Shown: positions 35,853-46,768, numbered from the stretch's first letter. The stretch is DNA of 64,000 nt from Thalassomonas sp. RHCl1 (GCF_947387555.1 NZ_CANDNZ010000001.1:124001-188000), one strand, 5' to 3'. Notes: a model not told the origin generated them from the sequence alone. Program-made: numbers and translations.

Positions 35853-36989
35853 ATGAATGAAAATATAACCGAATCGACTGCCAAGGTTAATTTACTTAAT
35901 TTTGACCATCAAATGATGCGTGAATATTTTGCTTCTATCGGTGAAAAACCTTTCCGTGCCGACCAGCTGATGAAGTGGATCTATCACTTTGGTTATGACG
36001 ATTTTGAGAAAATGACCAATCTCAATAAAAAGCTCAGGGAAAAACTGCAAAGAAATTGTGAGATCAAGGCGCCGGAAATCTCGCAAAAGCAGGTATCAAA
36101 CGACGGCACCATCAAATATGCCCTGATGCTTGAAGGCGGCCAGGAAGTGGAAACGGTATGGATCCCGGAAAATAACCGGGCAACCCTGTGTGTTTCTTCC
36201 CAGGTGGGTTGTGCCCTTGAATGTAGTTTCTGCTCGACCGCGCAGCAGGGATTCAACCGTAACCTCTCCATGTCGGAGATCATCGGCCAGGTATGGCGTG
36301 TTGCCAACGATATCGGTGCTACCCGTATTGCCGGCACCCGTCCCATCACCAATATCGTGATGATGGGCATGGGCGAGCCTTTGCTGAACATGAAAAACCT
36401 GATCCCGGCATTGGATACCATGTTAAACGACCTGGGCTATGGTTTGTCAAAACGCCGGGTAACCGTCAGTACTTCCGGCGTGGTGCCTGCGCTGGATATG
36501 TTAAAAGAGAAAATCGACTGCGCCCTGGCGATTTCCGTGCACGCGCCGAACAATGCCTTGCGTGACGAGTTGGTGCCGATCAATAAAAAATATCCGCTGG
36601 AAGACTTCCTGGCGGCATCGCGCCGTTATATTGAAGGCTCTAAAGCCAACAAGCAAGTTACGGTGGAATATGTGATGATAGATCATCTCAATGACAGCAC
36701 AGATCAGGCCCATGAACTGGCTATCGCCTTAAAGGATACCCCGAGTAAGATTAACCTTATTCCTTTTAACCCCTACCCGGGGTCGCCTTATAAGCGCTCC
36801 AGTAATTCCCGTATCGATCGCTTCGATAAAGTGCTGCAATCCTACGGGTTGACGGTGATCACCCGCCGTACCCGAGGTGACGATATTGACGCCGCCTGTG
36901 GCCAGTTAGCCGGTGATGTTCTCGACAGAACCAAAAGAACTGGAAAAAAACAGGTGAAAGCTGATGAAATTTCAGTAAAAATGGTGTGA
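35853..36989 (+). CDS. rlmN: dual-specificity 23S rRNA/tRNA (adenine-C2) methyltransferase
   Basis: This 378-residue radical-SAM enzyme has the 4Fe-4S motif CALECSFC and follow-on [11 protein letters not shown], plus MGMGEPLLN and the C-terminal CG in AACGQLAG with its methyl-carrier cysteine. It modifies A2503 of 23S rRNA and A37 of several tRNAs. The order ndk-rlmN-pilW-rodZ-ispG-hisS is the widely conserved gammaproteobacterial arrangement. pilW starts 31 bases downstream. Confidence 0.95.
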   Translation: MNENITESTAKVNLLNFDHQMMREYFASIGEKPFRADQLMKWIYHFGYDDFEKMTNLNKKLREKLQRNCEIKAPEISQKQVSNDGTIKYALMLEGGQEVETVWIPENNRATLCVSSQVGCALECSFCSTAQQGFNRNLSMSEIIGQVWRVANDIGATRIAGTRPITNIVMMGMGEPLLNMKNLIPALDTMLNDLGYGLSKRRVTVSTSGVVPALDMLKEKIDCALAISVHAPNNALRDELVPINKKYPLEDFLAASRRYIEGSKANKQVTVEYVMIDHLNDSTDQAHELAIALKDTPSKINLIPFNPYPGSPYKRSSNSRIDRFDKVLQSYGLTVITRRTRGDDIDAACGQLAGDVLDRTKRTGKKQVKADEISVKMV

Positions 36990-37020
36990 TAACACATTCG
37001 GCCAATGGCATCAGTTCGTT

Positions 37021-38196
37021 ATGGATAAATTTAAACCGGTTATTTTGAGCCTTGCGGCATTAACTATGCTCTCCGGGTGCGTGACCCGGGAATATGCCGG
37101 TGACAATACCCCTGTGGTACAAAATGATTCCAGTAACGACGATATTGCCCTGACCCGGATCTCCCTGGCGCTGGGGTATTTAAAAATGGGCAATACCACC
37201 CAGGCCAAGTCCAATCTGGAAAAAGCCAAGCGTTTTGCCCCTAAGCTGGTGCAGGTGCATACCGCTTTCGCCCATTATTATGAAACCGTAGGTGAAAACG
37301 AATTGGCGGTAGGGGCCTATGAGCAGGCCCTGTCCCTGGATGCGAATGATGCCGATACCCTGAATAACTACGGGGTGTTCTTATGCCGGGAAAACCGCCT
37401 TGAACAGGCCCAAAAGCAGTTTCTTAAAGCCATTGCCGTACCCAGTTACCTGCAGGTGGCGCAAAGTTATGAAAACCTGGCGTTATGCCATTTAAAAGCA
37501 GATAACTTCAAACAGGCCGAGCAGTTTCTAGAAAAAGCCATTAAACATAATCCCAGCCGGGCGGCAGTTGTGCTGCAAATGGTCAGGCTGCAATATGCCA
37601 AGCGGGATTATCGCCAGGCCCAGCTTTACCTGCAAAAATTTGAAAAGGCGGTACGCCGTTTTAGCGCTGAAGCCCTGGCATTGGCTTACAAACTGTATAA
37701 AAAGCAGGGCAAAACCAGTGTCGCCAACAATTATGGCGTGATGCTGGTGAAGGTGTTTCCCACTTCCTGGCAGGCGAAACAGTATTTAGTTAATGAACTG
37801 GCACAAATACCCGCCGATGAATTGGCGCTGCGTTATCAAAAAAGCCGGCAGGGGCAGGCGAGTGCGAAAAAGCGTGTCGTGGTGCTGTCGCCGGATAAAA
37901 ACCAAACTGTGGTCAAAGCGGATAACAACAAGGCGGTTTTAGCCAAGACAGCAGAGAAGAAACCGAAACAGCAAAAGCAAGGGAAAAAGCGGTCAAGTGC
38001 CGATTCAAAGCCACAAACAACCATTACTATTCCGGTACATGTTGTAGAATACGGGGATAGTTTATTTTCCATTTCCAAGAAGTATAATATTTTTATGAGA
38101 AGCATTCAGCGCTGGAACAACCTTAAAGAGTCCAGCATCTTACGTGTAGGCGATGTTATTTATTTATCCAATCCGAACAAGGCGGCAAAATCCTGA
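37021..38196 (+). CDS. pilW: PilW/PilF-type TPR lipoprotein with C-terminal LysM domain
   Basis: The 391-residue product has a lipobox LSGC (Cys20), then several TPR motifs from about residue 45 to 260 (YLKMGNTTQAKSNLEKAKRF, NYGVFLCRENRLEQAQKQFL). PilW/PilF pilotins normally end there at about 250 residues. This one continues through a Lys/Gln-rich linker into a LysM domain (HVVEYGDSLFSISKKYN to VGDVIYLSNP, about residues 338-386), implying peptidoglycan binding. It is expected to help outer-membrane secretin PilQ assembly for type IV pili. Its stop overlaps the rodZ start. Confidence 0.88.
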   Translation: MDKFKPVILSLAALTMLSGCVTREYAGDNTPVVQNDSSNDDIALTRISLALGYLKMGNTTQAKSNLEKAKRFAPKLVQVHTAFAHYYETVGENELAVGAYEQALSLDANDADTLNNYGVFLCRENRLEQAQKQFLKAIAVPSYLQVAQSYENLALCHLKADNFKQAEQFLEKAIKHNPSRAAVVLQMVRLQYAKRDYRQAQLYLQKFEKAVRRFSAEALALAYKLYKKQGKTSVANNYGVMLVKVFPTSWQAKQYLVNELAQIPADELALRYQKSRQGQASAKKRVVVLSPDKNQTVVKADNNKAVLAKTAEKKPKQQKQGKKRSSADSKPQTTITIPVHVVEYGDSLFSISKKYNIFMRSIQRWNNLKESSILRVGDVIYLSNPNKAAKS

Positions 38197-39251
38197 TGAG
38201 TGATGAAAACACCGCATCCGAATTATCCGAAGACATGGAAGTAATAGGCCCGGGACAGATGCTGGCGGAAGCCCGGATACAGATGGGACTTTCACAGGAG
38301 CAGGTTGCCGATAAGCTTAATTTCCGCCCAGGGCTGGTGCGGGATATCGAAGCGGAAATCTTTGATAAATCCCTGCCGACGACGTTTAATCGCGGTTATT
38401 TGCGCAACTACGCCAAGCTGGTGAATATTTCCGTAGAGCAGGTGCTGGCCAGCTATGAAATGCTGGGAGTGGCCGAAGCCCAGGGGGCTGAGCTGCAGAG
38501 CTTTTCTAAGATCACCAAGAAGCAGGCGGAAACCAACCTGGTGATGTGGATCAGCTATCTGGTGATTGCCCTGCTGATTGGCTCTACCGTGATGTGGTGG
38601 TTGCAGGATGTTAAAGACGAAGATAACAGCTTGAACTTGCCGGAGAAAGCGCCGATCGAGACGCCAAAAGCAGAGGTTGTCGCGCAGAGTGCAAGTGGTA
38701 TCAGCCAGGCCAATGAATCAGAAACAGCAGCGAAGCCCTTGACTGCCTCAGCAGAGCCGGGCGAAGGCGCACAGCCGTTTGCTGGTGGACAGGAAATTGC
38801 CGGGCAGGAACCCTCAGCTGCCCAAGCCGAGCCTGCTGTTGGTGAGGTGAAGGAAGAGATACCGGCACAGGTGGCTGAGCAGGTAGAAAGTGCTGAGCGT
38901 GAAGTCGCGCAACTTGATGCCGGGGACAGTGCAGCAGCAAGTGTGGATGAAACACGGGAGCTAGCGGCCGAGCAAATACCAGAGCAGGCAAATCCCATGT
39001 CTACCGCGGTATTTACTTTTTCCGGCGACTGTTATGTTAATATCTTTGACGCCACCGGCGAGCGCATTGCCTACGGCCTGAAAAAATCCGGTTATGTGAT
39101 GACCATTTCGGGGGTTGCCCCGTTAAATATCACCATAGGGCGCCCGGATCTGGTGGCCATTAATTTTGACGGCCAGGAAGTGGATATGTCCAACTATCCC
39201 GGCAGTAATATTGCTAAATTTAACTTACCCATGAACCCGCCGGGTCCGTAA
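38196..39251 (+). CDS. rodZ: cytoskeleton protein RodZ
   Basis: The start overlaps the pilW stop (TGATG, 38194-38198). The 351 residues comprise an N-terminal helix-turn-helix of RodZ type (LAEARIQMGLSQEQVADKLN), one transmembrane helix (about residues 115-135, MWISYLVIALLIGSTVMWWL), a long Ala/Glu/Pro-rich periplasmic linker and a C-terminal beta domain (FSGDCYVNIFDATGERIAYG). RodZ links MreB filaments to the wall-synthesis machinery and sets rod shape. Confidence 0.93.
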   Translation: MSDENTASELSEDMEVIGPGQMLAEARIQMGLSQEQVADKLNFRPGLVRDIEAEIFDKSLPTTFNRGYLRNYAKLVNISVEQVLASYEMLGVAEAQGAELQSFSKITKKQAETNLVMWISYLVIALLIGSTVMWWLQDVKDEDNSLNLPEKAPIETPKAEVVAQSASGISQANESETAAKPLTASAEPGEGAQPFAGGQEIAGQEPSAAQAEPAVGEVKEEIPAQVAEQVESAEREVAQLDAGDSAAASVDETRELAAEQIPEQANPMSTAVFTFSGDCYVNIFDATGERIAYGLKKSGYVMTISGVAPLNITIGRPDLVAINFDGQEVDMSNYPGSNIAKFNLPMNPPGP

Positions 39252-39346
39252 AGCGTGTGTTGAGCGCTAAAGAATAAGTTGAATTAATTTGTTTTGCACT
39301 GGGTCGGGTTTTCCCGGCCATTGCCTTAAAGAAATGTTGAATTGTT

Positions 39347-40465
39347 ATGTTTAAAGAATCTCCGATCATCCGCCGCAAGTCCCGTCAAATCATGGTGGGC
39401 AATGTCCCCGTAGGCGGCGATGCGCCGATCTCGGTGCAGTCCATGACCAATACCCTGACCACGGATGTGGCGGCCACGGTTGCCCAGATCAAATCACTGG
39501 AAGCCGTCGGCGCGGATATCGTCCGGGTCAGCATACCGACTATGGATGCGGCAGAAGCCTTTAAAGAAATCAAAAAACAGGTCAGGGTGCCGCTGGTTAC
39601 CGATATTCATTTTGATTACCGTATCGCCCTGAAGGTGGCGGAATATGGCGCCGACTGTTTGCGCATCAACCCGGGTAATATCGGTAATGTCGACCGTATC
39701 CGTGCGGTAGTCGACTCGGCCCGGGACAAAAATATTCCCATCCGTATCGGGGTAAATGGCGGCTCGCTGGAAAAAGATATCCAGGCAAAATATACCGAAC
39801 CTACGCCGGAAGCCCTGCTGGAATCTGCGATGCGCCATGTCGATATCCTCGACGGTCTTAACTTCCATGACTTTAAGGTCAGTGTCAAAGCCTCCGATGT
39901 CTTTTTGGCGGTCGGGGCCTATCGCTTATTGGCCAAGCAAATTGATAACCCGCTGCATTTAGGCATCACCGAAGCGGGCGGTCTGCGCTCCGGCTCGGTA
40001 AAATCTTCGGTTGGTTTAGGCCTGTTATTATCCGAAGGCATAGGCGATACCCTGCGGGTGTCGCTGGCGGCGGATCCGGTGGAAGAAATCAAGGTTGGGT
40101 TTGATATCTTAAAATCGCTGAAATTACGCAGCCGCGGCATTAACTTTATTGCCTGCCCGAGCTGCTCTCGCCAGGAATTTGATGTTATCTCCACCGTTAA
40201 TGCCCTGGAAGAAAGGCTGGAAGATATTGTCACCCCTATGGATGTGTCTATCATCGGCTGTATCGTCAACGGCCCGGGGGAAGCCACGGTATCCGATCTG
40301 GGCTTGACCGGCAGCAGCAAAAAAAGCGGTTTCTATCTTGACGGCGTGCGCCAGAAAGAGCGTTTTGACAACGACAAGCTGGTCGAGCAGCTGGAAGAAC
40401 GCATCCGCGCCAAGGCAGCGAAGCTTGATGAAAGCAATAAAATATCGGTCAAAGAAATCGATTAA
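39347..40465 (+). CDS. ispG: 4-hydroxy-3-methylbut-2-enyl diphosphate synthase
   Basis: The 372-residue product contains [13 protein letters not shown], the NPGNIG loop, and the three cluster cysteines in CPSCSRQ and [10 protein letters not shown]. It makes HMBPP in the non-mevalonate isoprenoid pathway with a 4Fe-4S cluster. The length matches E. coli IspG. It lies 95 bases after rodZ, in the standard order. Confidence 0.96.
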   Translation: MFKESPIIRRKSRQIMVGNVPVGGDAPISVQSMTNTLTTDVAATVAQIKSLEAVGADIVRVSIPTMDAAEAFKEIKKQVRVPLVTDIHFDYRIALKVAEYGADCLRINPGNIGNVDRIRAVVDSARDKNIPIRIGVNGGSLEKDIQAKYTEPTPEALLESAMRHVDILDGLNFHDFKVSVKASDVFLAVGAYRLLAKQIDNPLHLGITEAGGLRSGSVKSSVGLGLLLSEGIGDTLRVSLAADPVEEIKVGFDILKSLKLRSRGINFIACPSCSRQEFDVISTVNALEERLEDIVTPMDVSIIGCIVNGPGEATVSDLGLTGSSKKSGFYLDGVRQKERFDNDKLVEQLEERIRAKAAKLDESNKISVKEID

Positions 40466-40514
40466 TCACGATCCGGCGCGCATTTTTCAGGATAAGTTAA
40501 TTCCTCCGGCATTA

Positions 40515-40543
40515 TTTACGTTTTGCCCTAATCTGCCTATAAT
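40515..40543 (+). promoter_or_regulatory. hisS promoter
   Basis: TTTACG (40515-40520), a 17-base spacer and a perfect TATAAT (40538-40543) indicate an internal promoter for hisS and the genes after it. Confidence 0.7.
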
Positions 40544-40583
40544 GCGCGCAGTTATTTAATTCAAGATAAAGAGTACCCTATAC

Positions 40584-41858
40584 GTGAGTAAAACTATTCA
40601 GGCAATTCGTGGCATGAACGATTGTTTGCCTTCAGAAACAAATATTTGGCAAATGGTGGAATCCGTATTAGCACGTGTTGCCAGTAATTATGGTTTTGCC
40701 GAAATACGTATGCCGATTGTTGAGTCTACTGCCCTGTTTAAACGCTCTATCGGTGAAGTTACCGACATCGTTGAAAAAGAAATGTATACCTTTGATGACC
40801 GCAACGGCGACAGTTTAACCTTACGTCCCGAAGGCACCGCAAGCTGCGTGCGCGCCGGTAATCAGCACGGTTTACTGTACAACCAGGAACAGCGTTTATG
40901 GTATATGGGGGCGATGTTTCGTCACGAACGTCCGCAAAAAGGACGTTATCGCCAGTTCCACCAGTTTGGTATCGAAGCCTTTGGTATTGCCACGCCGGAT
41001 ATCGATGCGGAAATTATTTTGCTCTCTGCCCGTTTATGGAAGGAACTTGGCATCAATGAATTTGTCACACTAGAGATTAATTCATTAGGCTCTAATGAAG
41101 AAAGGGCGAATTACCGTGATGCCCTGGTGGCATACCTGAAGGAAAAAGAGTCGTTATTGGACGAAGACAGCAAACGCCGTATGTTGACCAATCCGCTTAG
41201 GGTACTCGACAGCAAGAATCCGGATGTACAGGCCGCTTTAGTTGACGCGCCTAAGCTTTCCGATTATTTTGGTGACGAAACCAAGCAGCATTTTGCGCAG
41301 TTGTGCCAGCGTTTAGAAGCGGCGGGCATTAACTATGTATTAAATGAACGTCTGGTGCGGGGCTTAGATTACTACAACCGTACCGTGTTCGAATGGGTGA
41401 CCGATAGTTTAGGCGCCCAGGGCACTATTTGTGCCGGCGGACGCTACGATGGTCTGGTGGAACAGCTTGGCGGTAAAGGTACGCCGGGATTCGGATTTGC
41501 GTTGGGGATTGAACGCTTAGTATTAATGTTAACCAGTTTGGATAAAGTTAATAATGTTCGCCCGCAAGTAGATGCCTATTTGATCACTTTAGGGGAAGGG
41601 GTTGATATCCGCGGTGCAGAGCTCGCCGAATTATGGCGGGATCAGGTACCGGATATTCGCCTGCAGTGCCACTGTGGTGGCGGCAATATGAAAAAACAAA
41701 TGAAACGCGCGGACAAATCCGGCGCCCAGGTTGCCCTGATTTTAGGGGAAGACGAACTGGCGCAGCAGAAAGTCACGGTGAAATACCTGCGCGGGCAAAA
41801 TGAGCAGCAAAGCTTGCCGTTGGATGAAGTAGCAAGCTTATTAACGAATTTAATTTAA
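40584..41858 (+). CDS. hisS: histidine-tRNA ligase
   Basis: The 424-residue class II synthetase has IRGMNDCLP at the front, motif 2 in [24 protein letters not shown], the HisA motif [16 protein letters not shown] and GGRYDGL, and motif 3 in [11 protein letters not shown]. It starts at GTG 40584. It charges tRNA-His. The downstream yfgM start is nine bases away. Confidence 0.96.
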   Translation: MSKTIQAIRGMNDCLPSETNIWQMVESVLARVASNYGFAEIRMPIVESTALFKRSIGEVTDIVEKEMYTFDDRNGDSLTLRPEGTASCVRAGNQHGLLYNQEQRLWYMGAMFRHERPQKGRYRQFHQFGIEAFGIATPDIDAEIILLSARLWKELGINEFVTLEINSLGSNEERANYRDALVAYLKEKESLLDEDSKRRMLTNPLRVLDSKNPDVQAALVDAPKLSDYFGDETKQHFAQLCQRLEAAGINYVLNERLVRGLDYYNRTVFEWVTDSLGAQGTICAGGRYDGLVEQLGGKGTPGFGFALGIERLVLMLTSLDKVNNVRPQVDAYLITLGEGVDIRGAELAELWRDQVPDIRLQCHCGGGNMKKQMKRADKSGAQVALILGEDELAQQKVTVKYLRGQNEQQSLPLDEVASLLTNLI

Positions 41859-41867
41859 GGGTTAGTT

Positions 41868-42554
41868 GTGGAAATTTATCAAACAGAAGAACAACAAGTT
41901 GATGCCATCAAAAAATTCTGGAGCGAAAACGGTAACGGTATTATCGCCGGTATCGTTTTAGGTTTAGGCGGATTTGTCGGCTTTAACTTGTACCAGGACA
42001 GTGTTTTAGAGCAGGAACTGGCGACCTCGGACGCCTATCAGACCCTGATCGAATCGGCAGAAAAAGAGCCGGAAGCCTTCTCTGCCAAGGGCGATAAGTT
42101 TATTCAGGATAATGCTGCAACCAGTTACGCCTCGTTAACTGCCCTGGCGCTGGCCAAAGAAATGGTCGATAAAAAAGACTGGGCGCAGGCAGAAAAATAT
42201 CTGCAAACGGCAGTGGATAAGGCGCCAAGCGAAGGCATTAAGGCCATTGCCACCATACGTTTAGCCCGCATCCAGATTCAGCAGGAAAAGCTGAGCGAAG
42301 CATTAGCCAGCTTATCCGGCCAATTGCCTGAGTCTTTTACCGCTTCGGTACAAGAAATCAAGGGTGATGTTTACCTGCAGCAGGAGAAAAAGGATCTGGC
42401 CCGTAATGCCTACCAGGCAGCCATTGATGCCGACGGTTTAGCGTCAAGCCCGGGTCTGCAAATGAAATTGGATGATTTGGCCCAGGTCATTGATTTGGGT
42501 GCTGTGGCACTTAACGATTCTACTAGCGCTTCAGACAGCTCTTCAAATAAATAA
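41868..42554 (+). CDS. yfgM: YfgM-like inner-membrane TPR protein
   Basis: This 228-residue protein starts at GTG 41868 behind AAGGG. A cytoplasmic N-terminus is followed by one membrane helix (about 24-42, IIAGIVLGLGGFVGFNLY) and a periplasmic TPR-like region. This matches YfgM, the SecYEG-associated periplasmic chaperone partner of PpiD. It overlaps the bamB start (TAATG), so the two are translationally coupled. Confidence 0.88.
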   Translation: MEIYQTEEQQVDAIKKFWSENGNGIIAGIVLGLGGFVGFNLYQDSVLEQELATSDAYQTLIESAEKEPEAFSAKGDKFIQDNAATSYASLTALALAKEMVDKKDWAQAEKYLQTAVDKAPSEGIKAIATIRLARIQIQQEKLSEALASLSGQLPESFTASVQEIKGDVYLQQEKKDLARNAYQAAIDADGLASSPGLQMKLDDLAQVIDLGAVALNDSTSASDSSSNK

Positions 42555-43774
42555 TGGGGCTTAATGTGGTATTAAAAACAACAGCCTTTAATAAAAAACT
42601 GTTGGCAGTATTACTGCTGTCGACGGGCCTGATGGCATGCTCTTCCACCGACGACGAAGATGAAGGTGAGAAAGTTGCCGAACTTGTCGAAATTCAGGAA
42701 AGATTTGAGCCGGAAGTGGTTTGGGATCGCAGCGTCGGCAATGGCGTAGAAGATTATTTCTCCCGTATCAAACCTGTTTCTGCCTACGGCAAAATATTCA
42801 GTGCCAGCCGTGAAGGTGAAGTGGTGGCGCTGGACAGTGCAACCGGTGACCAGGTCTGGGAAATTGATCTCAGCGACGTCAACCAGGAGCGTGGTTTTTT
42901 TGAAGGCAGCCGTTCGGCGTTGCTTGCCGGTGGTCCTGCCACAGGCATGAATAAAGTGTTTATCGGCAGTGAAAACGGCGAAGTCTTCGCGCTGGATGCC
43001 GAAACCGGGGAGCTTTCCTGGCAAGCGGCCATTAAAGGCGAAGTCATTGTAGCGCCTGCTTTTGACAGCAACACTTTAGTGGTGAACAGTGCTTCGGGCG
43101 TACTTAAGGCCTTTAATGCCACTACAGGCGAAGAGCTTTGGAAGATTGAACAGGAAGTACCGCCGCTGAGCCTGCGTGGCATCAGCGCACCTGCGGTCGC
43201 CTCGGGCGGGGTTGTGCTCGGCTCTGCCAGCGGTGAAGTCGGTGTTTTCCTGCTGGAACGAGGCCAGCAGGGCTGGGTAGCTGAAATCGGCGAGTCCAGC
43301 GGTTCAACCGAACTGGAACGCGTGGTGGATGTTGATTCAACGCCTTTGATCTTCGGCGATAAAATTTACTCGGTTTCCTCTAACGGTAACCTGGCGGCGA
43401 TTGATTTACGCAGCGGCCGTATCTTATGGAAAAGGCAGTATTCTTCTTATCGCCAGTTGGCGATCAGCGGCAATACCCTGTTCTTGACCAATATCAGCGG
43501 CCATGTTTATGCCATCGACCGCATCAACGGCCTGGAGCGCTGGAGTAACCTGACCCTGACCAACCGGGGCGTTACCGGTCCTGCCGCCGTCGGCAATTAT
43601 GTCGTGGTCGGGGACTTTGAAGGTTACCTGCATTGGTTAGATCAGGAGACCGGAGAAATTGTCGCCCGGCATCATGTTGACGGCAGCGGCATTCATGCCA
43701 CGCCAACCGTCGCCGAGCAGATCTTGTTTAGCCAGGCCCGCGACGGTGAACTGCAGGCCATAAAAACCCCCTAG
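42554..43774 (+). CDS. bamB: outer-membrane assembly lipoprotein BamB
   Basis: The 406-residue product has a lipoprotein signal with LMAC (Cys29), an acidic linker and then PQQ-like propeller repeats (GEVVALDSATGDQVWEIDL, GEVFALDAETGELSWQA, GVLKAFNATTGEELWKI). BamB is an eight-bladed propeller of the BAM complex, binding BamA. Length and place between yfgM and der match E. coli. Confidence 0.94.
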   Translation: MGLNVVLKTTAFNKKLLAVLLLSTGLMACSSTDDEDEGEKVAELVEIQERFEPEVVWDRSVGNGVEDYFSRIKPVSAYGKIFSASREGEVVALDSATGDQVWEIDLSDVNQERGFFEGSRSALLAGGPATGMNKVFIGSENGEVFALDAETGELSWQAAIKGEVIVAPAFDSNTLVVNSASGVLKAFNATTGEELWKIEQEVPPLSLRGISAPAVASGGVVLGSASGEVGVFLLERGQQGWVAEIGESSGSTELERVVDVDSTPLIFGDKIYSVSSNGNLAAIDLRSGRILWKRQYSSYRQLAISGNTLFLTNISGHVYAIDRINGLERWSNLTLTNRGVTGPAAVGNYVVVGDFEGYLHWLDQETGEIVARHHVDGSGIHATPTVAEQILFSQARDGELQAIKTP

Positions 43775-43797
43775 GGCGTTTTGAACTAAAATTATAG

Positions 43798-43828
43798 ACG
43801 GCTCCGGAGTATTTGGCTCCGGGGCCGT
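43798..43828 (+). terminator. GC-rich hairpin between bamB and der
   Basis: ACGGCTCCGGAG (43798-43809) pairs with CTCCGGGGCCGT (43817-43828), one G-T pair, over a seven-base loop. Only a modest T-rich stretch follows, so it may attenuate rather than end transcription into der. Confidence 0.5.
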
Positions 43829-43886
43829 TATTCGTTATTAACGTAAAGTTTTTAATCTACTGTTTATTAGAAATATTGAGGTGATC

Positions 43887-45335
43887 ATGCTTCCTGTAGT
43901 AGCTCTTGTTGGGCGTCCCAATGTTGGCAAGTCAACGTTATTTAACCGGCTGACCCGCAGCCGGGATGCGTTAGTGGCCGATTACCCCGGCTTAACCCGT
44001 GATCGCCAGTACGGCCAGGCGGAAGTGGAAGAACATCCCTTTATTGTTATCGATACCGGCGGTATCCACGGCGATGAAGAAGGCATTGATGCCTTGATGG
44101 CAGAGCAGTCTCTGATGGCGATTGAAGAAGCCGATGCGGTGCTGTTTTTAGTCGATGCCCGCGCCGGATTAACGTCTGCCGATGAAGGCATTGCCTCTTA
44201 TTTAAGAAAGCAAAATAAAACCGTGTTCCTGGTCGCCAATAAAGTGGACGGCATCGATGCCGACTCGGCGGTGGCTGAGTTTTATGCTTTATCTTTAGGG
44301 GAGACGGTACATCAAATTGCTGCTGCCCATGGCCGTGGGGTTACCCAGCTGCTCACCCTGGCCCTGACGCCACATATCGAAGCCCTGGGGCAGGAGAAAA
44401 GCGAAGAAGAGCAAGTCGAGGTCGCAGAAGGGGAAGAAGCAGATCTTGAAGATCAGCCGGATGAAAATGACGGCATTAAGCTGGCCATTATCGGTAAGCC
44501 TAATGTCGGTAAGTCGACACTTACCAACCGTATCTTGGGTGAAGATCGGGTGGTGGTTTATGATATGCCGGGCACAACCCGTGACAGTGTTTATATCCCG
44601 ATGGAGCGTAACGGCCGGGACTATACCCTGATCGATACCGCGGGGATCCGCCGCCGTAAAAATGTCACCGATGTGGTTGAGAAATACTCTGTCATTAAAA
44701 CGCTGCGGGCGATAGAAGATGCCAATGTCTGTTTACTGGTAGTTGATGCCCGGGAAGGGTTAAGCGATCAGGATTTAAGCCTGCTCGGCTTTATCCTTGA
44801 AGCCGGACGTTCATTGGTCCTGGCGGTGAACAAATGGGACGGACTGGATGAAAGCGTGAAAGACCGGATTAAGTCGGAATTAGACCGCCGTCTCGGTTTT
44901 ATTGACTTTGCCCGTATTCATTTTATTTCCGCCTTACATGGTACCGGTGTTGGTCATTTGTTCGAGTCGGTTGAAGAAGCCTTTGTTTCCGCCACCAAGC
45001 GGATTTCCACTTCTATGGTCACTAAGATCCTGGATATGGCGGTATTTGATCACCAGCCGCCGATGCATAACGGCCGCCGTATCAAGCTAAAATACGCCCA
45101 TGCCGGTGGTTATAACCCGCCGATCATCGTCATTCACGGTAACCAGGCGAAAAAACTGCCGCCTTCTTATAAGCGCTACTTGATGAATTATTACCGCAAG
45201 TCGCTGAAGATCATGGGGACACCGATCAAAATCGAGTTCAGGGAAACCTCGAACCCGTTTGCCGGTAAGAAAAAACTGACCTATACCGAGCAGAAGAAAA
45301 TAGCCCGGGCGACTCAGGGTTATAAAAAGGATTGA
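43887..45335 (+). CDS. der: ribosome-assembly GTPase Der (double Era-like)
   Basis: I choose ATG 43887 (483 codons including stop), five bases after GAGG, over the in-frame GTG at 43881. Two GTPase domains are evident: G1 motifs GRPNVGKST (residue about 8) and GKPNVGKST (about 203), with DTGG/DTAG switches and NKVDG/NKWDG specificity motifs. An acidic linker separates them, and a KH-like C-terminal domain ([15 protein letters not shown]) ends the protein. Der is essential for 50S subunit maturation. Confidence 0.97.
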   Translation: MLPVVALVGRPNVGKSTLFNRLTRSRDALVADYPGLTRDRQYGQAEVEEHPFIVIDTGGIHGDEEGIDALMAEQSLMAIEEADAVLFLVDARAGLTSADEGIASYLRKQNKTVFLVANKVDGIDADSAVAEFYALSLGETVHQIAAAHGRGVTQLLTLALTPHIEALGQEKSEEEQVEVAEGEEADLEDQPDENDGIKLAIIGKPNVGKSTLTNRILGEDRVVVYDMPGTTRDSVYIPMERNGRDYTLIDTAGIRRRKNVTDVVEKYSVIKTLRAIEDANVCLLVVDAREGLSDQDLSLLGFILEAGRSLVLAVNKWDGLDESVKDRIKSELDRRLGFIDFARIHFISALHGTGVGHLFESVEEAFVSATKRISTSMVTKILDMAVFDHQPPMHNGRRIKLKYAHAGGYNPPIIVIHGNQAKKLPPSYKRYLMNYYRKSLKIMGTPIKIEFRETSNPFAGKKKLTYTEQKKIARATQGYKKD

Positions 45336-45344
45336 TGTTAACCG

Positions 45345-45378
45345 GGCTAAGGTGGTTTTGTTGAAAGCCACCTGAGCC
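45345..45378 (+). terminator. hairpin after der
   Basis: GGCT (45345-45348) plus AGGTGGTTTT (45350-45359) pair with AAAGCCACCT (45364-45373) plus AGCC (45375-45378), around a GTTG tetraloop with one internal mismatch. A T-rich tract (TTAATTTT) follows a few bases later. Confidence 0.6.
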
Positions 45379-45549
45379 GCGTTAATTTTCCCCGCCGCTT
45401 CCTTAAAAATGCTTCCCGTCAAATTGAGCTGAAGCTGGCTAAATAGGGTTGCTTTTAAGCGCTAATTTTACTACTGTAAAAAATTATTTTGCGTAAGTGA
45501 TTTTTACTTATGGCAAGCCTTTTGTTTTTCACCATGTGTAAAGGAAGTT

Positions 45550-46236
45550 ATGGTTAATAAGCCCACCCAGGTTGATATGGTAAGCCGCTTAAACCGTAAT
45601 CTGGGCTTATTACAGGCCGGGGCCGTAGTTACCATAGACGTTACTACGCCCGCTGGCCAAAAAAGTAAATTCAGAACCACTTTTATCGGCTATCTGCCGA
45701 AACAGTATGTCTTAATCCAGATCCCCGATGCCAATAAACTGGGTAACTTCGGTAAGTATATCTACCAGGGGGCCAAGGTCACGGTACGCGGTTTAATCGA
45801 AGGCCGGGAAGGAGCCGTGGTAGCATTTGTCAGTGAAATACGCCAGACATTACAAATCCCTTCACGCCTGATGGTGCTTGATTTTCCCAAGCAGGTTACC
45901 TTGCAGAAATTACGCACCAGTATTCGCATTGATACCGAAATTATTGCCAAGGTCAAAGTCAAACAGGAATACTGGACCGGCATTATCACTGACTTGTCCA
46001 TTAGCGGTTGCCAGCTGCAAATCGTCAATGGTGAAGAGTTGATGCTGCTCAATGAAGATGAGCTTGAGATCACCATAGAAGATGAACAGGCAGCAGCGAA
46101 TGTTAAACTTGAAGCTAAGGTTTGCAACAGCAAGCAGCTGAGCAACGGCATTTCCTTCGGGGTGGAGTTTAACGACAGCAGCCGGGATTCGGTGACCAGC
46201 CTGCTTCATGATACCCTGGATGCTAAAGCGGAATAA
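45550..46236 (+). CDS. PilZ-domain c-di-GMP-binding protein (YcgR-like)
   Basis: The 228-residue product has an N-terminal beta-barrel of YcgR-N type (LGLLQAGAVVTIDVTTPAG to about residue 110) and a C-terminal PilZ domain. Both ligand signatures are intact: RTSIR (RxxxR, about residues 122-126) and DLSISGCQL (D/NxSxxG). It should bind c-di-GMP and act on motility or surface functions. AAGGAAG (45541-45547) precedes the ATG. It is monocistronic between der and the csp gene. Confidence 0.88.
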   Translation: MVNKPTQVDMVSRLNRNLGLLQAGAVVTIDVTTPAGQKSKFRTTFIGYLPKQYVLIQIPDANKLGNFGKYIYQGAKVTVRGLIEGREGAVVAFVSEIRQTLQIPSRLMVLDFPKQVTLQKLRTSIRIDTEIIAKVKVKQEYWTGIITDLSISGCQLQIVNGEELMLLNEDELEITIEDEQAAANVKLEAKVCNSKQLSNGISFGVEFNDSSRDSVTSLLHDTLDAKAE

Positions 46237-46367
46237 ATCTGTCCCCCTGTTTCTCTCAGGAAGGGTGCTGTTTACCGTTTTGTACTCTTATGAAGTCTTT
46301 CTAAGGAATTAATTGATAATTATACAAAAATTTTTCCTTATTTTACGCCTGGTTGTTATTTAACCGT

Positions 46368-46467
46368 TATACTGAAAATGCAGCGGAAAATTCCGTACGC
46401 TATTAATTGTATTTAATAAGCAGCATTCTGTTAACAGTAACTAACTTAGGTATCGAAAGAGCTCAAA
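46368..46467 (+). promoter_or_regulatory. csp promoter -10 and long leader
   Basis: TATACT (46368-46373) is a plausible -10 without a clear -35. If used, the transcript has about 90 untranslated bases, a feature shared with cspA-type mRNAs, whose leaders control stability and translation in the cold. No cold box is confirmed by eye. Confidence 0.35.
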
Positions 46468-46674
46468 ATGAATAAAGGAACAGTGAAGTGGTTTAATGCG
46501 GAAAAAGGCTTTGGTTTTATCACCCCTGAGGGTGGCGGCAAAGATATCTTTGTCCATCATTCACAAATTCAGAATGGCGGCGGTTATGCCAGTCTGGATG
46601 ACGGACAGGAAGTGAAATATGAAGTTGGCGAGGGGTTAAAAGGTCCTTGTGCCAATAATGTGATGCCTGCTTGA
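46468..46674 (+). CDS. CspA-family cold-shock protein
   Basis: The 68-residue single cold-shock domain contains [20 protein letters not shown] (RNP1 KGFGFI) and DIFVHHSQI (RNP2). It binds single-stranded RNA/DNA as an RNA chaperone. Which of the several Csp paralogues it corresponds to cannot be decided. Confidence 0.93.
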   Translation: MNKGTVKWFNAEKGFGFITPEGGGKDIFVHHSQIQNGGGYASLDDGQEVKYEVGEGLKGPCANNVMPA

Positions 46675-46768
46675 GTTGTTAAGCTTTAATATCAGCCAAG
46701 TACAGTACCGGGTTACGGATCACCAGGTGTTGGCAGTCCGTAACCTTGCTTTGAACCCCTTAGTGCTT

